Of a stretch of 64,000 nt of DNA, positions 32,236 through 43,125 are shown piece after piece; the stretch's first letter is position 1, and every line of letters begins with the position of its first letter. The stretch comes from Ichthyophis bannanicus (Eukaryota; Chordata; Amphibia; Gymnophiona; Ichthyophiidae), in assembly GCA_033557465.1 (NCBI GenBank), contig CM066039.1, forward strand, positions 46,157,788 through 46,221,787, given 5' to 3'. Position numbers and translations under genes: made by a program. The notes below the pieces were generated by a model that did not search any database, had not been told where the DNA came from, and saw only the letters and a program-made list of their open reading frames with translations.

Positions 32236-34560
32236 TCCCTGGGCACTGCCCATCACTATCCCTCAGCACTGGAAGCACCTCTTCCTGGGCACTGCCCATC
32301 ACTATCCCTCAGCACTGGCAGCACCTCTTCCTGGGCATTGCCCACCACTATCCCTCAGCACTGGCAGCACCTCTCCCTGGGCACTGCCCATCACTATCCC
32401 TCAGCACTGGCAGCACCTCTGCTTGGCACTGCCCACCACTATCCCTCAGCACTGGCAGCACCTCTCCCTGGGCACTGCCCACCACTATCCCTCAGCACTG
32501 GCAACACCTCTCCCTGGGCACTGCCCACCACTATCCCTTAGCACTGGCAGCACCTCTCCCTGGGCACTGCCAATCACTATCCCTCACCACTGGCAGCACC
32601 TCTCCATGGGCACTGCCCACCACTATCTCTCAGCATTGGCAGCACCTCTCCCTGGCACTGCCCACCACTATCCCTCAGCACTGGCAGCACCTCTCCCTGG
32701 GCACTGCCCATCACTATCGCTCAGCACTGGCAGCACCTCTCCCTGGGCACTGCCCATCACTATCCCTAAGCACTGGCAGCACCTCTCCCTGGCACTGCCC
32801 TTCACTATCCCTCAGCACTGGCAGCACCTCCCCCTGGGCACTGCCCATCACTATCCCTCAGCACTAGCAGCACCTCTCCCTGGGCACTGCCCATCACTAT
32901 CCCTCAGCACTGGCAGCACCTCTCCCTGGGCACTGCCCATCACTATTCCTAAGCACTGGCAGCACCTCTCCCTGGGCACTGCCCATCACTATCCCTCAGC
33001 ACTGGAAGCACCTCTCCCTGGGCACTACCCATCACTATCCATCAGCACTAGCTGCACCTCTCCCTGGGCACTGCCCATCACTATCCCTCAGCACTGGCAT
33101 GCACCTCTCCCTGGGCACTGCCCACCACTATCCCTCAGCACTGGCAGCACCTCTCCCTGGGCACTGCCCATCACTATCCCTCAGCACTGGCAGCACCTCT
33201 CCCTGGGCACTGCCCACCACTATCCCTCAGCACTGGCAGCATCTCTCCCTGGGCACTGCCCATCACTATCCCTCAGCACTGGTAGCACCTCTCCCTGGGT
33301 ACTGCCCACCACTATTCCTCAGCACTGGCAGCACCTCTCCCTGGGCACTGCCCACCACTATCTCTAAGCACTGGCAGCACCTCTCCCTGGGCACTGCCCA
33401 TCACTATCCCCCAGAACTGGCAGCACCTCTCCCTGGGCACTGCCCATCACTATCCCTCAGCACTGGCAGCACCTCTCCCTGGGCACTGCCCTTCCCTATC
33501 CCTCAGCACTGGCAGCACCTCTCCCTGGGCACTGCCCACTAATATCCCTCAGTACTGGTGGCACTTCACCCTGGGCACTGCCCACCAATATCCCTCAGCA
33601 CTGGCAGTACCTCTCCCTGGGCACTGCCCACCTCTATCCCTCAGCACTGGCAGCACCTCTCCCTGGGCACTGCCCATCACTATCCCTAAGCACTGGCGGC
33701 ACCTCTCCCTGGGCACTGCCCATCACTATCCCTCAGCACTGGCAGCACCTCTCCCTGGGCACTGCCCACCACTATCCCTCAGGACTGGCAGCACCTCTCC
33801 CTGGGCACTGCCCACCACTATCTCTCAGCACTGGCAGCACCTCTCCCTGGGCACTGCCCACCACTATCCCTAAGCACTGGCAGCACCTCTCCGTGGGCAC
33901 TGCCCACCACTATCCCTCAGCACTGTCAGCACCTCTCCCTGGGCACTGCCCATCACTATCCCTAAGCACTGGCAGCACCTCTCCCTGGGCACTGCCCTTC
34001 ACGATCCCTCAGCACTGGCAGCACTTCTCCGTGGGCACTGCCCATCACTATCCCTTAGCACTGGCAGCACCTTTCCCTGGGCACTGCCCACCAATATCCC
34101 TCAGCACTGGCAGCACCTCTCCCTGGGCACTGCCCACCAATATCCCTCAGTACTGGCGGCACTTCTCTCTGGACACTGCCCACCAATATCCCTCAGTACT
34201 GGTGGCACTTCGCCCTGGGCACTGCCCACCACTATCCCTCAGCACTGGTAACACCTCTCCCTGGGCACTGCCCACCACTATCCCTCAGCACTGGCAGCAC
34301 CTCTCCCTGGGCACTGCCCACCACTATCCTTCAGCACTGGCAGTACCTCTCCCTGGGCACTGCCCATCACTATCCCTCAGCACTGGCAGCACCTCTCCCT
34401 GGGCACTGCCCACCAATATCCCTCAGCACTGGCAGCACCTCTCCCTGGGCACTGCCCACCACTATCCCTCAGCACTGGCAGCACCTCTCCCTGGGCACTG
34501 CCCACCACTATCCTTCAGCACTGGCAGTACCTCTCCCTGGGCACTGCCCGCCACTATTTG

Positions 34561-35880
34561 TGAGCACTAGCTGTATGTCTCTGTGGGTTTTGTCCACCAC
34601 TATCCCTGGTCCCTGATTGCTCTTTGAAACTGAAACCTTTCCCTGGGCACTGCCCTACCGCTGTCCTTAGGACTCGCTGCACCTCTTCTCGGGCGCAGCC
34701 CACCATTGATCACAAGGACCCTCTCTTCAGACACTAGCAGCACCCGTTCCCAGATGGTATCCACTCCGCCGCTTCTCTGCTTTTGATACTGCTCATTCCC
34801 ATGGCCTGGGTGCCCCCACCTCTCTTCCCAGGCATTGTTTGCCACTTTGCCATGCTTTGTCCCTGCACACTACCTGTTCTCATATCTCTGCCTCTCTTCC
34901 CAGGCACTGTCCAGCACGTTGACCAACACTTTTCTGGACTTTACCCGCTCCCCTTTCTCCCTGAGCATTCCAGCATTCCTTTTTTTAGGAATTGCTTATC
35001 CTGGACATTGCTCATGTATCCTCTGCCCCTTTCCTTCCCATACACGGTCCATTCACCTGGTCCCTTCCCAGGAACTGCTTGCTTCTCTTTCCTCCGCCAT
35101 CTCCCTAGGCACTGCTCTCACAGATATTGCCCATTCTCTAACTTTGGGCATTGCTCGTCACCCTGCCCATTTCCCACTACTTTCTCAGGCACTGCCCTCC
35201 ACTCTCCCTAAGCACTGCTGGCTTTCCTCCCCAGGTGCTCCTTGCTTCCCTCCCGCCCACCCTCTCTCCCGCCCACCCTCTCTCTTCACTGCTTCCTCTA
35301 ACTCTGAGCACTGCTCACTGCCTTGCTATTGTGCTTCCTGGGTACTGGCCACCATTATCTCCAGGCACTGCTGCTTCCTAACTCTGTACACTGCTTACCC
35401 CCTCCTTCCTCTCTGAACATGGCCCACTATTTCCCAGGCATTTCCCAAGTCCCTCTCTGACCAGCCTTCTCATTGCCGCCCTTAGTTCCCAGGCATTGCT
35501 TACCTATCACCCACCTTGAGCATTTTTACTTCCTAACCAACCTCCCTTCTCCAGCACTGTGCTACTGCCCTTTCTGGGCTCTGTCCATCCCCTCCCCTCA
35601 TTAACTTCCCTGGGCAATGCCATTCCCCCCCTCTCCCCCCACTTCCTTTAGATATTCTCCACTCCCTGCTGACCTCCCTCCTCGGGCACTACCCATTTTT
35701 CTGTTGCAGTGATTGCTTTCCTCCCGGAGGCTGCTAATCTATTGCCTAATCCCAACCCTCCCTGAATTCTGCCTGCCTGCCTTCCTCTTCAAGCACTGGC
35801 TGCACCCCTATACCCTCCACCTCCTGGTAACTGTCTGCTTTCCTTGCCTGGGCATTGCTCACTCCCCCCTCTCTACTTCT
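34561..35880. repeat. Decayed continuation of the 46-bp array
   Basis: Pyrimidine-rich sequence in which GGCACTGC-, GGCATTGC- and GAGCACTGC-type motifs keep returning every 30-60 bases (for example near 34900, 35110, 35190, 35310, 35370, 35500 and 35690). It looks like an older, unhomogenised part of the array. Open frames here are low-complexity shadows. Confidence 0.6.
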
Positions 35881-38063
35881 TAAGTGTTCTATATCCATGA
35901 AGATTCCCACCTGTAAGATCAGATGGTCTATGAGCTCCCCTCAGCCACTGCCCCCTCTTTATGCTCAAATGGTGGGCTCTAGTTAATCGTTTATGCTTGG
36001 TAACATGATGCAAGATGCATGGCACTGGTTTAGTGCTGATCTGGGTTCACCCTGTATTTATCAGAGCCCGCTGCTTGCTGAAAAAAATTACAGGTTCCTA
36101 CCCTTGCATGCCCAGGCCTCTCCTAAGTGGCTCTGTACTATGCTTGTTAGCGAGAGCTAACCTAGAGGTTTTTAAGTGCATTGTTTCATATTTCAGAAAG
36201 CTTTGCTTTTTTATGGGATTGCAGTAATTTACACATTTCTAGTTTCATGCTATGAATTGTAGTGAAGCCACACAAAATGTCCAGGTGTGTGTTTGTGGGC
36301 CAACGTGGTCACAAAACTATTCTTTATGGAGCTTTGTAGGCTAATATGCTGTAAGATGTGGTTACTATTGTGATTAAGCTTGCGTGATGGTCAAGCTCTG
36401 CTGAATCCATGACCAACTGCTGATATAAAGCACCAAGGACTCTTAAATGTCTGAGGAACGGGCAGAGTGGCAGGTCTGGACAAGCAGGTGGTCCTGGGAG
36501 AGGCAGTTTTAAAAGCAAGCGACATTGTACCTGGGTGGTATCTGTATCAGCTAGAGACACACATGCACTGAGCTGGATTTAACTCCTTCAGATGCTGGAA
36601 GGTGGAGGAGGGGGTGACAAGTCTGCCAGCTACCTTGGCATGCCCTGCTCTTGTCAATCAACGCTTGTCAGATAATCACTGTTGTCTGTTCTTATTTTTA
36701 ACATGTTAGTATTGCTCGTTTGCCTTCGGTGTGGGCATTATTGAGACAAAAACACCCGATTCCCTGTTTGGTTAATAAACTGAAGTAGGCACTTGATTGT
36801 GGGCTGCTGTGTGGGGAGGGGGCTTAATGGTAAGCACTTTGCTTTTAAGAGTAACATGAGCCCCAGCAGTGGGAATTGGAGAGACGAGGTTGGGAAAGGT
36901 TCCTGAGACTTGTTATGTCAATCTGTCTCACAGAGGAGAAACATGGTTATTTCAGTTGCACAAATATGATATAAGCCAGGGTTTTTTTTTTAAAATATAT
37001 TTTTTGTTTGCCCCAAAACCCTAGGAGACAAAAGACCCTTTTTTCAAAAACAATTGGTGGTTTTCTTAGTGCATGCGGCTGTGTGTACCGGCGTAACCAG
37101 GTGACTTGTGTTAAATGGGGGATTGGGTGTTGGCACCAGGAATTTGGAGAGGAACATCAAAGGCTCATCCCTGACTTCTAGCCATTAGTGATTGTCCAGA
37201 AGATTTGGAGATAATTTGCTGTCAGAAATGAGGAAGGAGCCCTTCTGTCCTGCCAGGTTTGGAAAGGCGAAATACTGACAGAATGAAACCTTCAGACCCT
37301 GTTTGACATTCTGCTCTTTGCCCCTTCCTCTCTTCTCCCCCAGTCCTGAACCCTTGCTAGCAGCATACCTTCCAGGATCTAGCGTTTTCAGCCCCTGAGA
37401 GTTCAGCCTACAGCAGGATAGTGAAGCACAGTTAAAGACATGAGGGTGACCTTTCTGTGATATGCGCTATGTCCAGTGCCCTTGTATAGAACAGATGGTG
37501 CAAATGGTTTCTTTTTCATACTCTGATAGATTTTTCACACTGGGTTTGTAAAGATCAGCGAAAGTGTAGTATGATTGTGTTCATCAGTTTGGTGGCCGCC
37601 GTTTTAGCAGGCAAACTATCAAGTTACCAGTTTGGCCAAGCTTATTAGCAGGCCAGCAGGTGCCTGGAAGTTTCTCCTACTTAAAGGAGCCCCTGGTCCC
37701 CGTAGAACCTGGCCATCCTTACCTTTCCTCGCTAAGTCCCAAGGGAAAGACGTTTGGTCTTGAGAGCAGGGTCTTAAAGAGCCACAAGCTGTTATTACTA
37801 AATCTTACCCATGGACTTGGAGCCGGAGAACCACTAGTTCTCTTGGGATGCATTTTAGGATAAACTTCATAGAAAGCTCCACTTCTCCGGGGTGATTGAT
37901 TTACTTCTTTCTTGCAAGCTGAAATGCATGTGCTGGGAACTCTAATCTCCTTTGTGTGAACTAGGTTAAACAATTAGTCTGAGAAGGGAAACTAACCAGG
38001 TGGACTAGTAAAGGGCAGAAACCAGCAACCCAATCTTGACTGCTGAATATATCACTTTGTAGA
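35881..38063. other. FOXO6 intron 1, no recognised feature
   Basis: Ordinary mixed-composition sequence. No coding motif, tandem repeat or transposon end seen. Confidence 0.45.
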
Positions 38064-38071
38064 GATGAATC

Positions 38072-38265
38072 CAGTGGTTCTCAACCCAATCCCAGGGACA
38101 CACCTAGCCAGTCAGGTTTTCAGGATAACCACAATGAATATGCATGAGAGAGATTTGCATGCACTGCGTCCATTGTATGCATACCCCACTCACGCATATT
38201 CATTGTGGTTTTCCTGAAAATTTGACTGGCTAGTTGTGTCCCAAGGACTGGGTTGAGAACCCCTG
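38072..38265. mobile_element. Palindromic hAT-like MITE
   Basis: The 194-bp element folds back over its whole length. It starts CAGTGGTTCTCAACCC and ends GGGTTGAGAACCCCTG, hAT/Charlie-type termini. Flanking octamers GATGAATC (38064-38071) and GATTAACC (38266-38273) match at 6 of 8 positions, fitting an aged 8-bp hAT target duplication. The centre has ATGAATATGCATGAGAG and its inverted partner. Confidence 0.82.
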
Positions 38266-39004
38266 GATTAACCCATACCACTATATAGATGTCTTCATTA
38301 TTGTCATGTCACTAAAGACCATAGGCCTTGATGGGTCTTGGAGACTGCAGTGCTAAACTGGCTGGGGAGGAATAAACTGTATTCTGCATTCTCTGTGTTT
38401 GCATTAGCATCCTGATTCCAAAATGTGCCTGTAAATGAAGAAGCAAGAACACATCTTGGTTTTCTTCAGTTCGGTTGCTCCTGCAGTACTAGAATAATGG
38501 TTTCACTACACACCGAGGAATCATGAGAAAAGTGTCAGATGGTCATTGGTTTTTGAATGCTGTGGCTCATTATTTACAATGCTAGTTATTTTAGCAGGTG
38601 CTACCGGATGCTTTTAACTTCCAAGGAAGGAAACTGAGGTCTCTCTCTCCCTTCCTCAGGCCAACAAAAGCTAGGGTCAGCCATTGGATCTTAAGACAAA
38701 AGTGGACTACTAAGATAATAAAAAGCACATGGGGACTGAAATGTGTGTGGGGGGGGGGAGGAGGGGGGTTGGAGATTACATAGGTTGAAACATTGTCCAA
38801 ATTTAATCTGTTTACATTAGGGAAAAAAATTCAAACATTTAATTGCATTGTAGGAATTTATTTGTGAGCTTTACAAGAATCTCACAGGGGGTATTTTTTA
38901 CTAAAGCAACTACCAAGAAAAGAAGGAAAATCTTCTAAGATTATGGGATAATAGAGTGAGAAGTTTATGGGCCATTTTTCCAATGGAGATAGGCGTGTTT
39001 ATTA

Positions 39005-39300
39005 CGAGGGGGGCTGATAAGTCTCTGGCCTTGTAACAAAACAGAAAGCTACGGGTACTTTTCAGTTCCGGTGGTCCAGTTATGGGCACACTTCAGTTCC
39101 GGTGGTCCAGTTATGGGCACACTTCAGTTCCGGTGGTCCAGTTATGGGCACACTTCAGTTCCAGTGGTCCGAATGATCTCTCTGCAGTTTTGTTTTATTT
39201 AAAATGAAACTGCAGAGAGATCATTCGGACCACCGGGACTGAAGTTTCCTCTTAGCTTTCTGTTTCGTTACAAAGCCAGAGACCTGTCAGCCCTCCCTCG
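39005..39300. mobile_element. Mariner-like MITE with an internal 31-bp tandem repeat
   Basis: The ends CGAGGGGGGCTGATAAGTCT and GACCTGTCAGCCCTCCCTCG are inverted repeats, flanked by TA at 39003-39004 and 39301-39302. The inside folds back around TTTATTTAAAATGAAA. One arm carries 31-bp repeats (starts 39061, 39092, 39123, partial 39154; TTCAGTTCCGGTGGTCCAG) that the other arm lacks. Confidence 0.83.
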
Positions 39301-39302
39301 TA

Positions 39303-40740
39303 AAGGTTAACATGCCTTAAGTGCTGTTGCATCCATAGAAATTAAAGGGTCACGGCAGCACTTAATGCCTCCTAACATAATGTTCATTAACATGCCCCTA
39401 ATTCAATTGAAAACCAAACTGAGCAAGTTTTTGGGGAGAAAAAATCTTATTGGGTTTCCTGTTAGAGCTACCCGAAAGGGAAATGTGTGGATTCAACAAT
39501 TCTGATCCGAGTTCCAACTTTGGGGTCTGAAATTGACAAGAAGGGGGTATCAATGTTAATAAGTGAAATGAAAGGAATGTTTTTTCTCAGTTTTAGAACT
39601 GACTACTGCACATTTAATTTTATTTTTTTGCTTTTCCTCTACTATTCTTTAACAAGAGCAGATGAGGCAGGCAAAAGAAAGTGGGATTTGATGGACCTCT
39701 GGTCTTCTTCCAGCCTAAAGCCAATATTACTTTATGCGGTGCACTTTCAGGGGCCAGCGATTCTCCTTCCTTAAAATACAAAAGGTGATGGTTCTGAAGC
39801 AGCCTGCAGAATTGTCATTGTTGTTATTAAGGGCGATGACTGGTATCCAGAACAAGAGTCTATGATACAGGCTCCATGCCTTGGGACCTTTGTTGCAGTG
39901 ACCAGACTGGGAAGAGTTGGAATGTGGATTTATTAAAAAATATGGTAACCATGAACGAAGGCTCATGGCACTGGCCTCCTAGCATTGGCTCTGACTGAGC
40001 TGCAAGTCAAAGGAGAAACGTGGAAACTACAGGGCCGAAATAAAAACTGCCCCTATACTTTGTATTTGCTCTTTTATGTGGGCGGTGGAAAGGGAGAAAA
40101 TAACATATGTGCTTAGAAAATGATCATGTGTACATGCTGTTTACCTTCCTGAAACCAGCGCGCCTCTAGGGTTAACCTCTCACAGTCGGGCTAAAGGTCT
40201 GTGCACTTTGGAAGCCCGTGTTTAACTTTTGCTGGGTTGAGGAGGGCGGTTTTCAGACAGAGCAAGCTAGACGGGTTAGTCTGTTTTAATGCACCTAGAT
40301 CCCTTTCAACATTGTCCCTCCCTGATTAGAAGGGTTGGGATGAAGTGTCTATTGTTTTAGAAATGTGCTGGTTTTAGTAAAAAACAAAATAAGTTCCACT
40401 ATCAGTTTAAACCTGTGGGATTTATGTAGTGATTGATAGACAAAATAGCTTTTATAAAAGGAATTAGCAATATTGGGTGAAGGGTTTGTCTGATGGGAAT
40501 CACCGTAGACAAGTGCTTTTGGGAGCAGGTTTTTGGTTCGTTTGGGTGCCTACAAATGTAAAGTTCATGCAAATCGCTTGTATGTATGAATACTTTTGGA
40601 TTCATGTGCATGCAACCTGGTAGCATATATATAATTCTTGTCTCAAGAAAAAACTCGCAAAACGAACATGAAAAATGCCCCCAAATCAGGAAAAGTTTAT
40701 ATTAAATGAACACAAACCAAAGTTTATTTTTTGGCTGTAA
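39303..40740. other. FOXO6 intron 1, no recognised feature
   Basis: No coding motif or repeat structure seen. Confidence 0.4.
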
Positions 40741-40744
40741 AAAT

Positions 40745-40970
40745 GCAATGTGTGCCTTTGAGTCAGTCCTGACTCCTGGTGACCCAGAAGCTCCTGGGTT
40801 TTCTTGGCAGTGTCACCCACTGGAAGTAGATTGCCAGGCCTTTCTTCTGAGGCAATGGAGGGTTAAGTGACTTGCCCAAGGCCACAAGGAGTGCTAGTGG
40901 GAATTGAACCCTGGTTGTTTGGTTACCAAGCCAGTGTTTGAACCACTAGGCTACACACCCCTAATTCATG
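40745..40970 (-). repeat. CORE-SINE with a distinct 3' domain
   Basis: Reading the minus strand: A box GTAGCCTAGTGGTT, B box GGTTCAATTCC, CORE segment GGCCTTGGGCAAGTCACTTA, then a 3' domain ending GACTCAAAGGCACACA. That domain is absent from the copies at 18187, 21600 and 52135 and recurs at 3060-3150. It resembles the tail that some SINEs share with RTE LINEs (from memory). Confidence 0.8.
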
Positions 40971-40974
40971 GCTT

Positions 40975-42055
40975 GTGCCCGGTGCCCTTGATACAGGAGC
41001 CTGGTTTTGTGTGGTCTCCTCTCTGAGACAGTACTGTGTGGGAGGCTGTGTAAATGTCCATTGAGGGTGGGGAATTCAGCTTGGTGTGCCTTTGTTCAAG
41101 GTGGTTCATAGCACTGAGTAAAGGAGAGTGAGGGGGTGGGGGAGGGGAGAGACAGATCTTCAGTGGCCTGGGGCTCAGTGATTGCTCATTGTTGACGTCT
41201 GGAGTTTTCAGGTCTCTGCCCTTGCCTTGTGGTGCTGCAGTCTTCCGCAACCTTTGACCTCTTACTGACATATCTCATCAGCGCCGTGTCCATCTGGTCA
41301 CTTGTGCCCAGGTATTTCACAGTTGTAGGACCAATGACCTACCGTAGAATGATCGGAACAGCTCGCTCTGAAATACAGTGAAAACACTTGTCTGTGAGAA
41401 ATGATCATTCCACTCTGTTTTCTAGAATTTGTTGACTCGGGGGCCCTATGGAGTATGGGGGGTGGAGGACTTTATGTGCTGGGGAGAAGCAGGGGCTATA
41501 TTTCCCGGGGGAGGGGGTATAGGGAGGACTGTAGGTGTGATTGGGCGTGAAAAGAATTATCTGCTGTGAGGCAAGGACGGGGTTATTGAAGGGGGGATAT
41601 ATGTATGATTGGGTGTTTTTTGATCATATTAGTGCAGCAGTAAATGTTCCCTGCATTGCTGGAGTCAGGAGAGCTTTTTTGGAAGCTGAGGATTACTGTC
41701 TGTAGTGCTCTTGTGTTCTCCTTTCCTTTTCGGAGGCATTTACCGGCTGAGAAAGAGTTTGTGGAAACCGCCATCCCTGCAGTCTGCAAACAGAGCAAAC
41801 CTGATGTATCACAGTAAACATGGTCTCATTGCTGTCAGCCTTCAGGTGTCTCCTCTTGCCAGGATGTGGTTACTCTACTGGTCATTATCTCTCTATAATA
41901 ACAAGCTAATCTGTATGGCTAGCCAGGCTAGTCCTTCACAACCACGTCAAGCATGGTCTTTCTTTTAGTTTGCTTTTTTTGACCTTTGCTATTTTCCCCT
42001 ATCTCTAATAGAGTGGCATAAAACATATGAAAACAAACCCAAAATACATCACCCA
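40975..42055. other. FOXO6 intron 1, no recognised feature
   Basis: No coding motif seen. The last 100 bases may be the 3' UTR of the adjacent minus-strand L2 LINE. Confidence 0.35.
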
Positions 42056-42995
42056 CCAATCCACAAACACCCACAGAAATAATTAATTTACCTGTAATAA
42101 GCCTCGGTAGAGAAGGCCATTCTGAAGGATCATGTTTTGCACATCCCTGTAAACATAAGATAATTCTGCACCAACCTAATTTCCTTTGGAACTGCATTCC
42201 CCACTGAGGGGCGACACCTGAACAAACACACTTTGGAATATCTGCTTATTTAATTTCTGTGGATGCATATGTAATAGGGGTGACTGTTTTGCAATAACTA
42301 GAAACCCAAGGACAAGATTTTAAATGAAATTCTGGGGACATCCAGCAATCACTGTATTAAAACAGGAGTAATATGATTAAAACGTTTAAGCCCCTTACAG
42401 ACATGAGTTGCCATATTTTGGATATACTGCAATCAAAGCCAACTCCTTTGAACCCTTATGTATAGGGTATGACAGTAGTCAGCCCAACCTATAATTACTG
42501 CCTGAATTACAGATGCAAGATACTTCTCATATAGGTATGGGTATAGATTACAAATTAATTGTAGCTGACAAATAAAGCTTTCAAAAGATTAGCAATCTGG
42601 TCATGCATTGAAAACGCAGAGTCAGGAAACACTCCCTGTGCCTTCACCTCTAACCTAACAAGGAGAATGGAATAATTTAATGTCACCACAGGTGGCTCTA
42701 GATTCCGACTGCTTTTTGTGACCCAGAATAACTCGGACTTAACTCCAATTTAGGCATAATTTATCAGCCTAAAGCCATATCTGAATCAGACTCAGAGATG
42801 CAAGATTCACGCGCTGATTTGTACATTATCCGCATTTAGTACACCTTTCAAATCTAAGCTACTGATCAGATGGTTTAATGTAATATTAAATAGGAGAGCA
42901 GACAGGGTAGAACCCTGTGAGGCATCATTGCGAGTCCACAGGGGTCTGAAATCTCCATTTCTATATGAAGTTGTTGTACACTACCTTCCAGAAAA
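42056..42995 (-). mobile_element. L2-type LINE, RT region to 3' end
   Basis: On the minus strand the decayed frame shows SQGSTLSALLFNI, NADNVQIS (from the YADD box), DSAFSMHDQIANL, RFNHITPVL-like and a VGNAVPKEIRL box near the C-terminus, the order typical of L2. Stops and frame breaks throughout. 5'-truncated at the RT box. Confidence 0.72.
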
Positions 42996-43002
42996 ATGCA
43001 GC

Positions 43003-43125
43003 CCGAGACAGTGGAGGTTTGAGTCACTTTCCCAAGGCCATAAGAGTGCCAGTGGGATTCAAACTTTGATCTTTTTAGTTAACAGGTTGCTGCTTTAACC
43101 ATTAGTCTACTCCTCCACTTCCGTC
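43003..43125 (-). repeat. CORE-SINE fragment
   Basis: Minus-strand A box TAGACTAATGGTTAAAGC, a decayed B box (TTTGAATCCCACTGG) and CORE CCTTGGGAAAGTGACTCAAA. It abuts the L2 fragment. Confidence 0.7.

Larger units (their letters stand above)
27955..34560. repeat. 46-bp minisatellite in FOXO6 intron 1, about 140 units
   Basis: The unit is 46 bp and contains CACCTCTCCCTGGGCACTGC, CACCACTATCCCTCAG and CACTGGCAG. Variant classes recur: CAT for CAC in the middle, CTAAG for CTCAG, GGTAAC or GGGAAC for GGCAGC, and a 45-bp unit with CTCTGCCTGGCACTG. The array begins about 25 bases after the splice donor. The consensus has no stop codon in any plus-strand frame, and three units equal 46 codons, so very long open frames (up to about 880 codons) occur by chance. 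They have no start context or domain and are not called as genes. Each unit also carries the 13-base inverted repeat TGGGCACTGCCCA. Confidence 0.97.

Noticed and set aside
34783..35416. Open frames rich in Leu/Ser/Pro after the array
   Set aside because: Pyrimidine-rich decayed repeat without stops; no domain and overlapping frames.
27955..35880. CRISPR-like array
   Set aside because: Units are directly adjacent with no unique spacers, the host is a vertebrate and no cas genes are present; it is a minisatellite.
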